Positions 15,697-23,956 of a DNA stretch of 25,963 nt are shown in pieces. Position 1 is the first letter of the stretch; each line of letters begins with the position of its first letter. The position numbers were made by a program, and so were the translations under genes. Under the pieces are notes generated by a model, which did not search any database, was not told the origin of the DNA, and worked only from the letters and a program-made list of their open reading frames with translations. Origin of the DNA: JBBSMX01 sp038232935 (GTDB lineage Bacteria; Bacteroidota; Rhodothermia; Rhodothermales; JANQRZ01); contig JBBSMX010000048.1 of NCBI GenBank assembly GCA_038232935.1, forward strand, positions 1 to 25,963, given 5' to 3'.

Positions 15697-16143
15697 TTAA
15701 TCCGCGTCTTCAGTGAGACGTGCGCCGAGCGAGCCGAGGAGCGTGACGACGGCGTCGAGGCCGCGGCGGACGTCGTCGTCGTGGAGCCGCCGGGTGAGGG
15801 CGATGAAGCCGGGCGGGTCGTCGTCACGCCGGAGCCGCTCGCCGGCGTCGCCGAGCCCGTGCGCGAGGGCATCGAAAAACCGACTTGTCCCGTCGGCGTC
15901 GAGCTGGCCGAGGAAGCGGCCGAGGACGAGGAGGGTGGAGAGGCCGTTGCGGCCTCCGGGCGTGTCGAGGTGCTTGAGGGGCACGGCGACCGCATCCTCG
16001 AACCGGGCGAGTAGGTCGTGGAGGAGGCGGAGGGTGCCCGTCTCGTGCATCGTTTCGAGCAGACGTTCGAGGTCGTCGCGCGCGGTGAACGCCTGCTGAC
16101 CGGGCGGGTGCGGCGGCGGGGTGTAGGCGAGGGGCTGGGCCAT
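15697..16143 (-). CDS. DUF1641 protein, formate dehydrogenase partner
   Basis: The 148-aa cytoplasmic protein has the family's helical core: LERLLETMHETGTLRLLHDLLARFEDAVAV, then LVLGRFLGQLDADGTSRFFDALAHGL. DUF1641 proteins such as YrhD/YjgD of Bacillus subtilis are encoded beside cytoplasmic formate dehydrogenase catalytic subunits (YrhE/YjgC) and are thought to be subunits or accessory factors. Here the gene lies 92 nt downstream of fdhA on the same strand, the same arrangement as in Bacillus. There is no metal-binding motif or signal peptide. Confidence 0.9.
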   Translation of the reverse strand: MAQPLAYTPPPHPPGQQAFTARDDLERLLETMHETGTLRLLHDLLARFEDAVAVPLKHLDTPGGRNGLSTLLVLGRFLGQLDADGTSRFFDALAHGLGDAGERLRRDDDPPGFIALTRRLHDDDVRRGLDAVVTLLGSLGARLTEDAD

Positions 16144-16235
16144 CGGCAGGGGGGTGTGGGCGGGCGGGAGGGAGGGTGGGAGTTGGCTTCGAATGAGGAC
16201 GGAGGGAACCCCACCCCCATCCTCCCTACTGTCCT

Positions 16236-19200
16236 TCAGCGGACGCGGTCGTAGGCTTTCGGTTCGTCTTCGTCGTAGCCGATGGGCGGCGACGGATGGG
16301 TGGGGAACGTGTAATCCGGACGCGCCCGCTTACGCTCGGCCTCGGCCCCGCGCTGCGGCGTCGGATTCCCGTAGCGGTGGTGCGTGGCCGGGAGTGGTCG
16401 TCGCCCCCGCTCACCGAGCTTCTCCATCCGCACGGCGACCTCTTTGTACGCCGGCGTGTGGCTGTCGGGATCGACGACGTTCGAGGTGAGGAGGTTCACA
16501 GGGTGTTCGGACGAGGTCATCGGCATGTAGAGCTCGCCGTCGCGGACCTGGTCGGAGACGAGGACCTGCACCTTCACCGCCCCGCGCTCCGAGACGAGCC
16601 GGACCCAGTCGCCGGTCTCCAGCGCGCGCTCGGCCGCGAGCGCTTCCGAGACCTCGACGAAGGTGCCGGGGACGAGCGCGTTCAGCCCGGCCGAGCGGTG
16701 CGTCATGTTGCCCTCGTGGAAGTGCTCGAGGAGGCGGCCCGAGTTGAGGTGGAGGTCGTAGGTCTCGTTCGGTTGGTCGCTCGGCTCGGTCCACGCCAGC
16801 GGGTAGAGCCGGGCCTTGCCCTCGGGGAGGTGGAATCCCTCGGTGTAGAGCAGCGGCGTGTCGGTGCCGTCGGCCTCGACGGGCCAGCAGAGCGACTGGT
16901 AGCCGGCGAGGCGGGCATACGTGACCCCGGCAAACATCGGGGTGCAGGCGGCGATCTCGTCCATGATTTCGCTGGGGTGGGCATACGTCCAGTCGTGGCC
17001 GAGGCGACGGGCGAGGTCGGAGAGGATTTCCCAGTCGGGCCGCGAGCCGCCGAGCGGCTCCATCACCCGGTAGAGCCGTTGGATGCGGCGCTCGGTGTTG
17101 ACGAACGTGCCCTCCTTTTCGAGTGACGGGCACGCGGCGAGGACGACGTCGGCGAAGCCCGCCGAGGTCGTGAAGAAGAGGTCCTGCACGGCGAAGAAGT
17201 CGAGCTTGGCGAGGGCGTCCTGCACGTAATGGATGTTCGCGTCCACGAGCGCGATCTCCTCGCCGACGAGGAACAGCGCCTTCAGCGTTCCGTCGTGGAT
17301 CGCGTCGATCATCTCGCGGTTGTCGAGCCCCTTCTTCGGGTTCAGCTCGACGCCCCAGAAGTCCTCGAACTTATTCCGATTGGCCTCGTCGCCCACCTTT
17401 TGGTAGCCGGGGAAGAAGGTGTTGATCGAGCCGAAGTCCGAGCAGCCCTGGACGTTGTTGTGGCCGCGCAGCGGATAGCCGCCCGTGCCCGGCCGGCCGA
17501 AGTTGCCGGTGACGAGGAGGAGGTTCGCGATCGCCGTGCTCGTGTCGCTCCCCATCTTGTGCTGCGTCACGCCCATCGCCCACAGCCCGCAGACGGACTT
17601 GGCGGCAGCGATTTGCTGGGCCACGTCTTTCAGCGTCTCGGCCGGAATCCCGGTCCGCTCTTCGGCGAAGGTGAGGGTGAACGGCTCCAAGCTCTCGCGG
17701 TAGACGGCGAGGTGGTTCACCTTGTCGCGGAGGAAATCCTTCGCCTCCCAGCCCTGGTCGAGGATGTATTTGGTGACGGCGCTCAGCCAGATCAGGTCGG
17801 TGCCGGGGTTCGGGCGGAGGAACACATCGGCGCGCTGCGCGAGCTCGTGCTGGCGGAGGTCGGCGACGATGACGGTCTGGCCGCGCTGCTTCTGGGCGCG
17901 CTTGATCCGGGCGGCGAGGACGGGGTGCGAGATTGCCGTGTTCGAGCCGACGATGAACACGAGGTCGGCGTTCTCGATGTCCGTCATCGTCCCGGCGTCG
18001 CCGCCGTAGCCCACGGTGCGCCACAGCCCCATCGTGGCGGGGGCCTGGCAGTAGCGCGAGCAGTTGTCCACGTTGTTCGTCCCGAAGACGGCGCGGGCGA
18101 GCTTCTGCACGAGGTAGCTCTCCTCGTTCGTCGCCTTCGACGAGGCGATGAACGCGACGCTGTCCGGCCCGTGCTCGTCGGCAATGGCGCGCATCCGAGC
18201 CGCCACCGTGTCGAGCGCCTCGTCCCACGTCGCCTCGCGAAAGCGGGCGGCCTCGCCCTCGTCCTCGCGGACGAGCGGAGCGCGCAGCCGGTCCGGGCTG
18301 TTGACGTAGTCCCACCCGAACTTGCCCTTGACGCACGTCGAGATCCCGTTCGCCGGCCCCTCGCCTGTTGGCTCGACCTTGAGGATGCGGCGGCCCTTCG
18401 TCCACACCTCGAACGAGCACCCGACGCCGCAGTAGGTGCAGACGGTCTTGGTCCGCTCGATGCTCGCGTCGCGCATCGCCGCGTCCACCTCCGAGATCGC
18501 GAAGATCGGCTCCAGCCCGATGTAGGGCTCGACGGCCTTGACGAGGTCGATGGACGGCGTGCGGACGTTCTCCTGAAGCCCGGTGAAGTGGCCGGCCTGC
18601 CCGATCATCGTCTTCTCCATGAGCGCGTTGCAGGGGCACACCGTCACGCAGTGCCCGCACGAAACGCACGACGAGCCCTCGATCTGCGTCCCGCCGTCCC
18701 ACAGCACGCGCGGGGCCTCGGCTTCCCAGTCGATCGACAGGGTCTCCTGCACCTGGACGTTCTGGCACGCCTCGACGCAGCGGGCGCAGAGGATGCACTG
18801 GTCGGGGTCGTACTGGTAGAACGGGTTGCTCGCGTCCACCTCGTAGGGCTTGCGCTGGAAGGGGTAGCGCTGGTGCCGGAAGTGGAACGCGTGCGCGTCG
18901 TTGTGGAGGGTGCAGTCGCCGTTGTTGCGGTCGCAGATCGTGCAGTAGAGGTTGTGGTGGCCGAGGAGTCGGTGCATGGCCTCGGCACGGGCGTCGGCCG
19001 CCTCGGGGTCGAAGGTGTCCACGACGAGGCCGTCGGTGACGGGCGTGGCGCAGGCGCGGCGGAGGTCGCCGTCGGCGCGGACGAGGCAGGTGTCGCACGT
19101 CTGCGGCGCGCCGAGTTGAGGCCCCGGGCCGCGCGGCGTCATGTAACAGGTGTGCGGGATGCGCTCGCCGAGCCGGTCGAGGAGGTCGGCGAGGGGCTCG

Positions 19201-19271
19201 CCGGGGAGGGCGGGGACGGCGCGGCCGTTGACGTGGACGGTAGCGGTGCCGACCGAGGCGGGATCTTCCAT
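16236..19271 (-). CDS. fdhA: Formate dehydrogenase catalytic subunit, NuoG-like N-terminus
   Basis: This Mo/W enzyme oxidises formate to CO2. The 1011-aa product has, in order: a 2Fe-2S ferredoxin domain (Cys42, 59, 62, 74), a NuoG-like HHxxxC segment (His105-His106, Cys110, 113, 120), two 4Fe-4S clusters (Cys159/162/165/169 and Cys202/205/208/212), the molybdopterin-oxidoreductase 4Fe-4S site (Cys278, 281, 285, 313), the bis-MGD catalytic domain, a dinucleotide-binding domain (about 860-970) and a Pro/Arg-rich tail. The metal ligand is Cys408 in NCSRYCQAP, so it is a cysteine rather than selenocysteine enzyme. The ATG at 19271 starts the ferredoxin domain; the open frame upstream is remnant sequence of another gene. 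No NuoE/NuoF-like subunits are in view, so the electron acceptor is unknown. Confidence 0.97.
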   Translation of the reverse strand: MEDPASVGTATVHVNGRAVPALPGEPLADLLDRLGERIPHTCYMTPRGPGPQLGAPQTCDTCLVRADGDLRRACATPVTDGLVVDTFDPEAADARAEAMHRLLGHHNLYCTICDRNNGDCTLHNDAHAFHFRHQRYPFQRKPYEVDASNPFYQYDPDQCILCARCVEACQNVQVQETLSIDWEAEAPRVLWDGGTQIEGSSCVSCGHCVTVCPCNALMEKTMIGQAGHFTGLQENVRTPSIDLVKAVEPYIGLEPIFAISEVDAAMRDASIERTKTVCTYCGVGCSFEVWTKGRRILKVEPTGEGPANGISTCVKGKFGWDYVNSPDRLRAPLVREDEGEAARFREATWDEALDTVAARMRAIADEHGPDSVAFIASSKATNEESYLVQKLARAVFGTNNVDNCSRYCQAPATMGLWRTVGYGGDAGTMTDIENADLVFIVGSNTAISHPVLAARIKRAQKQRGQTVIVADLRQHELAQRADVFLRPNPGTDLIWLSAVTKYILDQGWEAKDFLRDKVNHLAVYRESLEPFTLTFAEERTGIPAETLKDVAQQIAAAKSVCGLWAMGVTQHKMGSDTSTAIANLLLVTGNFGRPGTGGYPLRGHNNVQGCSDFGSINTFFPGYQKVGDEANRNKFEDFWGVELNPKKGLDNREMIDAIHDGTLKALFLVGEEIALVDANIHYVQDALAKLDFFAVQDLFFTTSAGFADVVLAACPSLEKEGTFVNTERRIQRLYRVMEPLGGSRPDWEILSDLARRLGHDWTYAHPSEIMDEIAACTPMFAGVTYARLAGYQSLCWPVEADGTDTPLLYTEGFHLPEGKARLYPLAWTEPSDQPNETYDLHLNSGRLLEHFHEGNMTHRSAGLNALVPGTFVEVSEALAAERALETGDWVRLVSERGAVKVQVLVSDQVRDGELYMPMTSSEHPVNLLTSNVVDPDSHTPAYKEVAVRMEKLGERGRRPLPATHHRYGNPTPQRGAEAERKRARPDYTFPTHPSPPIGYDEDEPKAYDRVR

Positions 19272-19292
19272 GGGTAGCCGTAAGTGGAGGGG

Positions 19293-19326
19293 GCTTGAAG
19301 ATGCAGCCACGCCGCCAGAGTTCCAA
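19293..19326 (-). promoter_or_regulatory. Promoter-like element upstream of fdhA
   Basis: On the minus strand this reads TTGGAACTC...GGCGGCG...GCATCTTCAAGC and ends 21 nt before the fdhA start. The same 34-bp element, with 28 of 34 bases matching by eye, lies at 25350-25383 upstream of the broken MscS-like gene; similarity continues into a CTCC...CTTACGGC stretch. Position and orientation before two unrelated genes suggest a shared promoter or 5' UTR element. Assigning -35 and -10 parts would be guesswork. Confidence 0.45.
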
Positions 19327-19363
19327 TTGGACGTACGGGGGCGGCTGAGGTGAGGTCGAAGAA

Positions 19364-19841
19364 CTACTGAATCTTCCGGAGCAGCGACACCGCGTCGGCG
19401 ATCTTGACCGGCTCTGCCGCCGATGCGGGCGAAGGCCTCCGTGCACTCGTCGCGTCTCACGCTCACCCGCTGGGCGAGGGCCTCGGCGAGCGCCTCGTCG
19501 AGCCCCTCGCGCATCTCGGTCCGCCGCATCTCGACTAACTCCACCTCGTCCAGCGCCCCGGCGTCGGCCGAGCGAGGATCGCCCGTCAGCAGCGACATCT
19601 CGCGTCAGCAGGACATCTCGCCGACGACCTCACTCGGCCCGATCTCGGCGACGAGCACACGCCGCCCGTCCGGTGCCGGCACGCGGATTCGACGCGACCC
19701 CGCAGGACGACGAACATCGAACCCCTCCCTGGGCGCTTCGAGGATCTGCTCGCCCGGTCCTCTTGCTCGCCGCCCCGGTTGGATCGTCCTACGCCAAGTC
19801 GCTCCGGAGGAACTATGCGCTCGCGATGGCTCCATCCTCAT
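19364..19841 (-). pseudogene. Remnant of a cyclic-nucleotide-binding domain (C-terminus of MscS-like channel)
   Basis: Pieces of a cNMP-binding domain lie in different minus-strand frames: GSMFVVLRGRV in one, RIRVPAPDGRRVLVAEIGPSEVVGEMS in another, then SLLTGDPRSADAGALDEVELVEMRR and ALAEALAQRVSVRRDE in a third, and finally AVSLLRKIQ before a TAG at 19364-19366. In MscS-type channels with a C-terminal cNMP domain these follow each other in this order. The break after GEMS is caused by an imperfect tandem duplication (19584-19602 and 19603-19620). At least three frame changes show the gene is dead. The longest frame opens into fdhA, which explains why a naive call would extend fdhA upstream. 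The channel assignment is inference; the cNMP domain itself is clear. Confidence 0.75.
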
Positions 19842-20098
19842 GCTGACGCCCCGTGGAACAACACAGCGTTAATTATTAGTGTTTTAATTCAAATGAGTCT
19901 ATAGGAAAGATCCCGGCGCCGTCCTACGTTGCTCGCTCTGCCCCTCCGAGTTGGCCTTCCACCCTTGCTAGTCCTCACCGTGTGTGCAGGTGTACAGGAG
20001 TGGCTTCCGCTCGTAGCAGCACGTGTCGCTCGCCGGCCCGCGGACGTTGAGTGATGGGCGCGGCCGTGTCAGCTGCAAACTGATTGGAGAAGGCGCAA
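19842..20098. other. Gene-free stretch before the two-component pair
   Basis: No coding sequence is convincing here. An AT-rich block lies at about 19868-19905, unusual against the GC-rich surroundings, and probably marks the edge of the inserted segment or a promoter region. The strong ribosome site GGAGAAGG at 20086-20093 serves the following gene. Confidence 0.5.
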
Positions 20099-21760
20099 AT
20101 GAAGAAGCCCGCCATCCTGGCGGTTGATGACGATCCCGTCGTCCTCGGTGCCATCGAGCGCGACCTGCAGCAGCAGTATCGTGCAGGCTATCGTGTCATG
20201 AAAGCGACGTCCGCGGCGGAGGGCCTCGACGCGGCCAGGGAGCTCGCGGCGCGCAACACGCCGGTTGCCCTCTTTCTTGTGGACCAGCGTATGCCCGGCA
20301 TGTCGGGCACCGAGCTGCTGCGCGAGGTAGTGAAACTGCACCCCGGGTCACGGCGCGTGTTGCTCACCGCGTACGCGGATAATGACGCCGCGATCGCCGG
20401 CATCAACGAGATTGCGCTCGATCACTACCTGATGAAGCCGTGGGACCCGCCGGAACAACGGCTGTACCCGGTGCTCGACGACCTCCTCGCTGAATGGCAG
20501 GCGCGCGTGCGTCCTGCCTTTAAAGGCATTCGCGTGCTCGGCTCGCAGTGGTCGCCGCAGTCGTTTGCGACGAAGGAGTTCCTCTCTCGCAACCGCGTGC
20601 CGTACGAGTGGGTGGACCTCGACCTCGACGCTCCGGCGCGCGCGATCGCCGAGTCACTCGCCGGCGACCTCACGCGCCTCCCGGTGGTGATCTTCCCCGA
20701 CGGTGCCCACCTCGTCGCGCCGACAACGGTGCAGCTGGCGTCACAGGTCGGCATGCAGACGCACGCGAACCACCCGTTCTATGACGTCGTCGTGATCGGC
20801 GGTGGGCCTGCCGGTCTGGCGAACGCGGTCTATGCGGCGTCGGAGGGATTGCGCACGGTCCTCGTCGAATCGCAGGCCGCGGGCGGGCAGGCAGGGACCA
20901 GTTCGCTGATCGAGAACTATCTCGGCTTCCCTGTCGGCGTCACCGGTGCCGACCTCGCACAGCGAGCTACCGCCCAGGCACAGCGGTTTGGGGCAGAGCT
21001 GCTCACCGGGCAGGAGGTCGTCTCGCTGCGCCGCGAAGACCCGTACCGCGTGGTGGTGCTCGCCGACGGCACCGAGCTCAATGCGTACTGCGTGGTCATC
21101 ACCACCGGCATGACCACACGCATGCTCGACGTGCCCGGCCTCGAGCCGCTGCATGGGGTAGGGGTCTATTACGGAGCGGCGATGACGGAGGCGGCGCGGT
21201 ACCGGGACGAGGACGTCTGTGTCGTTGGAGGCGCCAACTCGGCGGGTCAGGGCGCGCTGTTCTTCTCGCGCTACGCACGCCGAGTGACGATGCTCATCCG
21301 CGCTTGCGACCTCCATGCCGCGATGTCACAGTATCTCGTGGACCGCATCCTTGCCGCGCCGAACATCGACGTAGTGAACGGGGTGGAAATCGAGAGCGTG
21401 CAGGGGGAGCGGTCGCTGGAGTTGGTGACCGTGAAGTCCACGGATTCGGGCGAGCAGCGCACGATCCCGGCGTCCGCCATGTTCATCTTCATCGGCGTAC
21501 GGCCGCACACCGACACCTTTGCGGGTGTCCTCGAATGTGACGAGGCCGGGTTCGTCCTTACCGGCACCGACCTGCCGCAGGAGCACGGCCGACCTCGGGG
21601 ATGGACGCTCGAGCGGACGCCGTTCATGTTCGAGACGAGCATCCCCGGTGTGTTCGCTGCCGGCGACGTACGCTCGGGTGCCAACCGCCGCGTGGCTGCC
21701 GCGGTGGGCGAGGGCTCGGCGACGATCCACTCGGTGCACCGTTATCTGCTCACGGTTTGA
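20099..21760 (+). CDS. Response-regulator receiver fused to thioredoxin-reductase-like flavoprotein
   Basis: The 553-aa product has a receiver domain at 1-125 (acidic pocket Asp10-Asp11, phospho-acceptor Asp62 in LVDQRMPG, Thr90, Lys113), a glutaredoxin-like middle segment (about 143-215, IRVLGSQWSPQSFATKEFL) and an FAD/NAD(P)H oxidoreductase (about 228-553) with GGGPAGL at 234-240 and a second nucleotide site VVGGANSAG at 375-383. The two redox motifs expected by family comparison are absent: the middle domain has SQWSPQS instead of CxxC, and GVYYGAAMTEA replaces the GVSYCATCDG of thioredoxin reductase. It is therefore unlikely to reduce thioredoxin; phosphorylation-controlled flavin or NAD(P)H chemistry is an inference. 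The ATG at 20099 follows GGAGAAGG, a stronger ribosome site than most genes here. The kinase gene follows after 6 nt. Confidence 0.93.
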   Translation: MKKPAILAVDDDPVVLGAIERDLQQQYRAGYRVMKATSAAEGLDAARELAARNTPVALFLVDQRMPGMSGTELLREVVKLHPGSRRVLLTAYADNDAAIAGINEIALDHYLMKPWDPPEQRLYPVLDDLLAEWQARVRPAFKGIRVLGSQWSPQSFATKEFLSRNRVPYEWVDLDLDAPARAIAESLAGDLTRLPVVIFPDGAHLVAPTTVQLASQVGMQTHANHPFYDVVVIGGGPAGLANAVYAASEGLRTVLVESQAAGGQAGTSSLIENYLGFPVGVTGADLAQRATAQAQRFGAELLTGQEVVSLRREDPYRVVVLADGTELNAYCVVITTGMTTRMLDVPGLEPLHGVGVYYGAAMTEAARYRDEDVCVVGGANSAGQGALFFSRYARRVTMLIRACDLHAAMSQYLVDRILAAPNIDVVNGVEIESVQGERSLELVTVKSTDSGEQRTIPASAMFIFIGVRPHTDTFAGVLECDEAGFVLTGTDLPQEHGRPRGWTLERTPFMFETSIPGVFAAGDVRSGANRRVAAAVGEGSATIHSVHRYLLTV

Positions 21761-21766
21761 CTCAGC

Positions 21767-23161
21767 ATGGGAGATGGCATGGAAGAGGATATGATCTCCC
21801 GTCTGGCGCAGCACCGCGCTCTCGGCCATGCGCCCGTGAACGAGCACGCGTGGCTGGCAGCGCATGGGGTGAAGAACACGTTCGATGCTGGAACCGTGGT
21901 GTCGGTCAAGGGCGAGCAGGTATCGACGATGTTCGTGATATTTGTTGGGCATGTCGTCATTCGCATGGACCGCGGTGCCGGCTCGCACAAGATTTTCGAG
22001 TGGCGGGGCGGCGACGTGGCTGGCATCATGCCGTACTCGCGAGGGTCGTCACCGCCGAACGATGGGGTGGCAGAGGAACCCACGGAGGTTTTGTCGATCG
22101 CGAAGGAATGGTTCCCGGAGATGATCCGTGAGTGTCCGGCGATCACGACTACGCTAGTGCATATCATGTTGGATCGCGCGCGCCAGTTCAGGTCGAGCGA
22201 ACTTCGCGACGAGAAGCTCATCTCCCTCGGCAAGCTGGCCGCTGGTCTGGCGCACGAACTGAACAACCCAGCATCGGCCGTGATGCGCAGCGCCAAGACG
22301 CTCACCCAGAGCCTCGGCGCCGCGGAGCAAGCGTCCCGACAGCTCGCGGCGGCTCATCTGTCCGACGCGCAGTTCGCGTCCATCGAAACGGCGCGCACGA
22401 TGTGTGGCGCTCCACAGCTGCCGTTATCATCCGTCGCTCGCGCCGACCGTGAGGATGCGATCGGCGATTGGTTGGCCGATCATGGCGCCAACCAAGAATG
22501 CGCGCTTCCGCTCACCGATACCGGCCTCACGCTGGACGCGCTCGACACGCTCGCCACTGATGTCAGGGGCGATGCGCTTGACGCCTCCCTCAGGTGGATT
22601 GCCGCCTGCTGCCTCGTGCGGGCGCTGTCCATTGAGATCGAGACCGCGGCGTCGCGCATCCACGACCTGGTTGGTGCAGCGAAGGGCTTCTCGTACATGG
22701 ATCACGCGCCCACGCCGGAGGCGGTCGACATCCGCCGTGGGATCGCCGACACGCTCACAATGCTCGGAGCGAAAACGCGCGCGAAGTCGGTGAGCGTGTC
22801 GGTGGATCTCGCGGACGACCTGCCGCGCGCCCACGCGGTGGGTGCCGAGCTCAATCAGGTGTGGATGAATCTGATCGACAACGCGCTCGACGCCGTCGCA
22901 GTGGGGGGGAATGTTGCCGTGAACGCCGCACGGGAGCTCGATTTTGTGGTGGTGAAGATCATCGACGACGGCCCCGGCATTCCCCCTGCGATTCAGGAAC
23001 GCATCTTCGACCCCTTCTTCACGACGAAGGGCGTGGGCAAGGGCACGGGGCTGGGTCTCGACATCGTGCGGCGCCTCGTGCAGCGGCACGATGGAGAGAT
23101 TGCGGTGGAGTCCAAGCCCGGACGGACAGAATTCCAGGTGAGGCTTCCGGTGGAGAAGTGA
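21767..23161 (+). CDS. Histidine kinase with N-terminal cNMP-binding-like domain
   Basis: The 464-aa product has a cyclic-nucleotide-binding-like sensor fold (about 25-130; FDAGTVVSVKGEQVSTMFVIFVGHV), a HisKA helix with phospho-acceptor His163 (LGKLAAGLAHELNNPAS), a long helical region, and an ATPase domain with N box NQVWMNLIDNALDAV (363-377), G1 DDGPGIP near 400-406, F box FDPFFTTKG and G2 GVGKGTGLGLDI near 422-433. No membrane segments, so it is a soluble cytoplasmic sensor. It follows the receiver-flavoprotein gene by 6 nt and is the obvious cognate kinase for that receiver. The start may be at 21767, 21779 or 21791; the last two have purine-rich sequence upstream. The ligand is unknown. 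Confidence 0.93.
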   Translation: MGDGMEEDMISRLAQHRALGHAPVNEHAWLAAHGVKNTFDAGTVVSVKGEQVSTMFVIFVGHVVIRMDRGAGSHKIFEWRGGDVAGIMPYSRGSSPPNDGVAEEPTEVLSIAKEWFPEMIRECPAITTTLVHIMLDRARQFRSSELRDEKLISLGKLAAGLAHELNNPASAVMRSAKTLTQSLGAAEQASRQLAAAHLSDAQFASIETARTMCGAPQLPLSSVARADREDAIGDWLADHGANQECALPLTDTGLTLDALDTLATDVRGDALDASLRWIAACCLVRALSIEIETAASRIHDLVGAAKGFSYMDHAPTPEAVDIRRGIADTLTMLGAKTRAKSVSVSVDLADDLPRAHAVGAELNQVWMNLIDNALDAVAVGGNVAVNAARELDFVVVKIIDDGPGIPPAIQERIFDPFFTTKGVGKGTGLGLDIVRRLVQRHDGEIAVESKPGRTEFQVRLPVEK

Positions 23162-23232
23162 GCGTGTCAATCCGCCGGTTTGGGCGCGGTGAGCCCGGTA
23201 GCTCGCTCCTTTCACAGAGTTAGGTAAAAGCG

Positions 23233-23268
23233 AAAACCGCCCTTCCTGGTAACAGGAAGGGCGGTTTT
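23233..23268. terminator. Strong intrinsic terminator hairpin
   Basis: A perfect 16-bp inverted repeat (AAAACCGCCCTTCCTG at 23233-23248 and its complement at 23253-23268) around a GTAA loop, with A and T runs at the outer ends, works on both strands. On the plus strand it lies downstream of the histidine kinase; on the minus strand it follows the tRNA-Ala fragment. Confidence 0.9.
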
Positions 23269-23271
23269 AAG

Positions 23272-23350
23272 GTGTGGAGCTAAGCGGGTTCGAACCGCTG
23301 ACCGTCGCCGAACTCCTCCACGGGATCTACCTCCTGAGCTACTTCGGAGC
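23272..23350 (-). pseudogene. Degenerate tRNA (tRNA-Ala 3' end)
   Basis: On the minus strand the 3' part matches the end of bacterial tRNA-Ala: GGTCAGCGG, TTCGAAC loop, CCGCT, TAGCTCC and discriminator A. A D-arm-like TAGCTCAGGAGGTAGA lies upstream, but the 5' acceptor arm cannot pair with TAGCTCC, the D stem has a mismatch, and the anticodon loop lacks U33. It is not a working tRNA. Bases 23272-23303 recur exactly at 25534-25565. Confidence 0.7.
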
Positions 23351-23553
23351 TAACCGAAAGGGCATGAAGCCTCCGGCTTCAGCCGCAGGCAAGGTCATCG
23401 TCTTCTTGTACACCTCCCCAGATTGGTAGTTGTATATCCATATTCGCGCCTATCCCCTGAGCGCACGGGGCGCGATTCGAGCAAGAGCAGAGGGGAGCAC
23501 GCCTAGGCGTGCTCCCCTCTGGAGTCAAGTGCATCGAGTAAGTGGCGACCGCC
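23304..23553. other. Gene-free stretch with a 34-bp perfect palindrome
   Basis: Apart from the tRNA-like sequence to 23350, no gene is supported. A small hairpin TGAAGCC-TCC-GGCTTCA lies at 23365-23381. A perfect palindrome occupies 23488-23521 (CAGAGGGGAGCACGCC, TA, and the complement). On the minus strand it lies 32 nt beyond the antitoxin stop, a suitable place for a terminator. Confidence 0.6.
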
Positions 23554-23946
23554 CTATCCAGCGTGTGCATGTGCTGTGACCCGAGCGGCATTGCGAAGGC
23601 CCACGATCCTGCTTGTGATATGTTTCTCGGGGCGCTCCTCAATGCTGCTGAACTGCTCAATAGGCACGACCCCTTCTGGCAAGTGGGCCTGAATAACGAG
23701 TGCGCCCCCCATCGCTTCAATGTAACTGCGAAGCGTGGAGATGTACATGTCAGTCCGGCGCTCCATCTTTGACACGCTGCCCTGTGCAATCCCCAAGTTG
23801 CTCGCAAGGGTTTGCTGGCTCATGCGTCGGGCCTGTCGTAGCCCATGGAGGGGCATCGCTTCAAGCATCTTTCGGGCCTCGGCTTCGTTGCGCGCCCGGC
23901 GTTCGGGGCTCATTCCTTCGCGGAGTTTCGAGTATGGTTTTGCCAT
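23554..23946 (-). CDS. higA: XRE-family antitoxin (HigA-like)
   Basis: The 130-aa product has a central helix-turn-helix of the XRE type (MSQQTLASNLGIAQGSVSKMERR, about residues 43-65) followed by DMYISTLRSYIEAMGGALVIQAHLPEG, typical of antitoxins paired with gp49-like HigB toxins; they bind and neutralise the toxin and repress their own promoter. The N-terminus is basic and charged. The ATG at 23946 lies 10 nt after the toxin stop, giving the toxin-first order usual for HigBA. Members of this antitoxin type are common on mobile elements, in line with the tRNA fragment and transposase nearby. Confidence 0.85.
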   Translation of the reverse strand: MAKPYSKLREGMSPERRARNEAEARKMLEAMPLHGLRQARRMSQQTLASNLGIAQGSVSKMERRTDMYISTLRSYIEAMGGALVIQAHLPEGVVPIEQFSSIEERPEKHITSRIVGLRNAARVTAHAHAG

Positions 23947-23956
23947 TGGGGTGCCT

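Noticed and set aside
18040..18060. Selenocysteine in formate dehydrogenase
   Set aside because: The active-site codon is a normal cysteine codon (NCSRYCQAP); no in-frame TGA is present.
17229..19277. Plus-strand frame of 682 codons
   Set aside because: Antisense shadow of fdhA, which has intact catalytic and Fe-S motifs.
19272..19598. N-terminal extension of fdhA by 109 codons
   Set aside because: The extension reads through remnants of the cNMP-domain gene; the ferredoxin domain starts at the ATG at 19271.
23275..23350. Functional tRNA gene
   Set aside because: The acceptor stem cannot pair, U33 is missing and the D stem has a mismatch.
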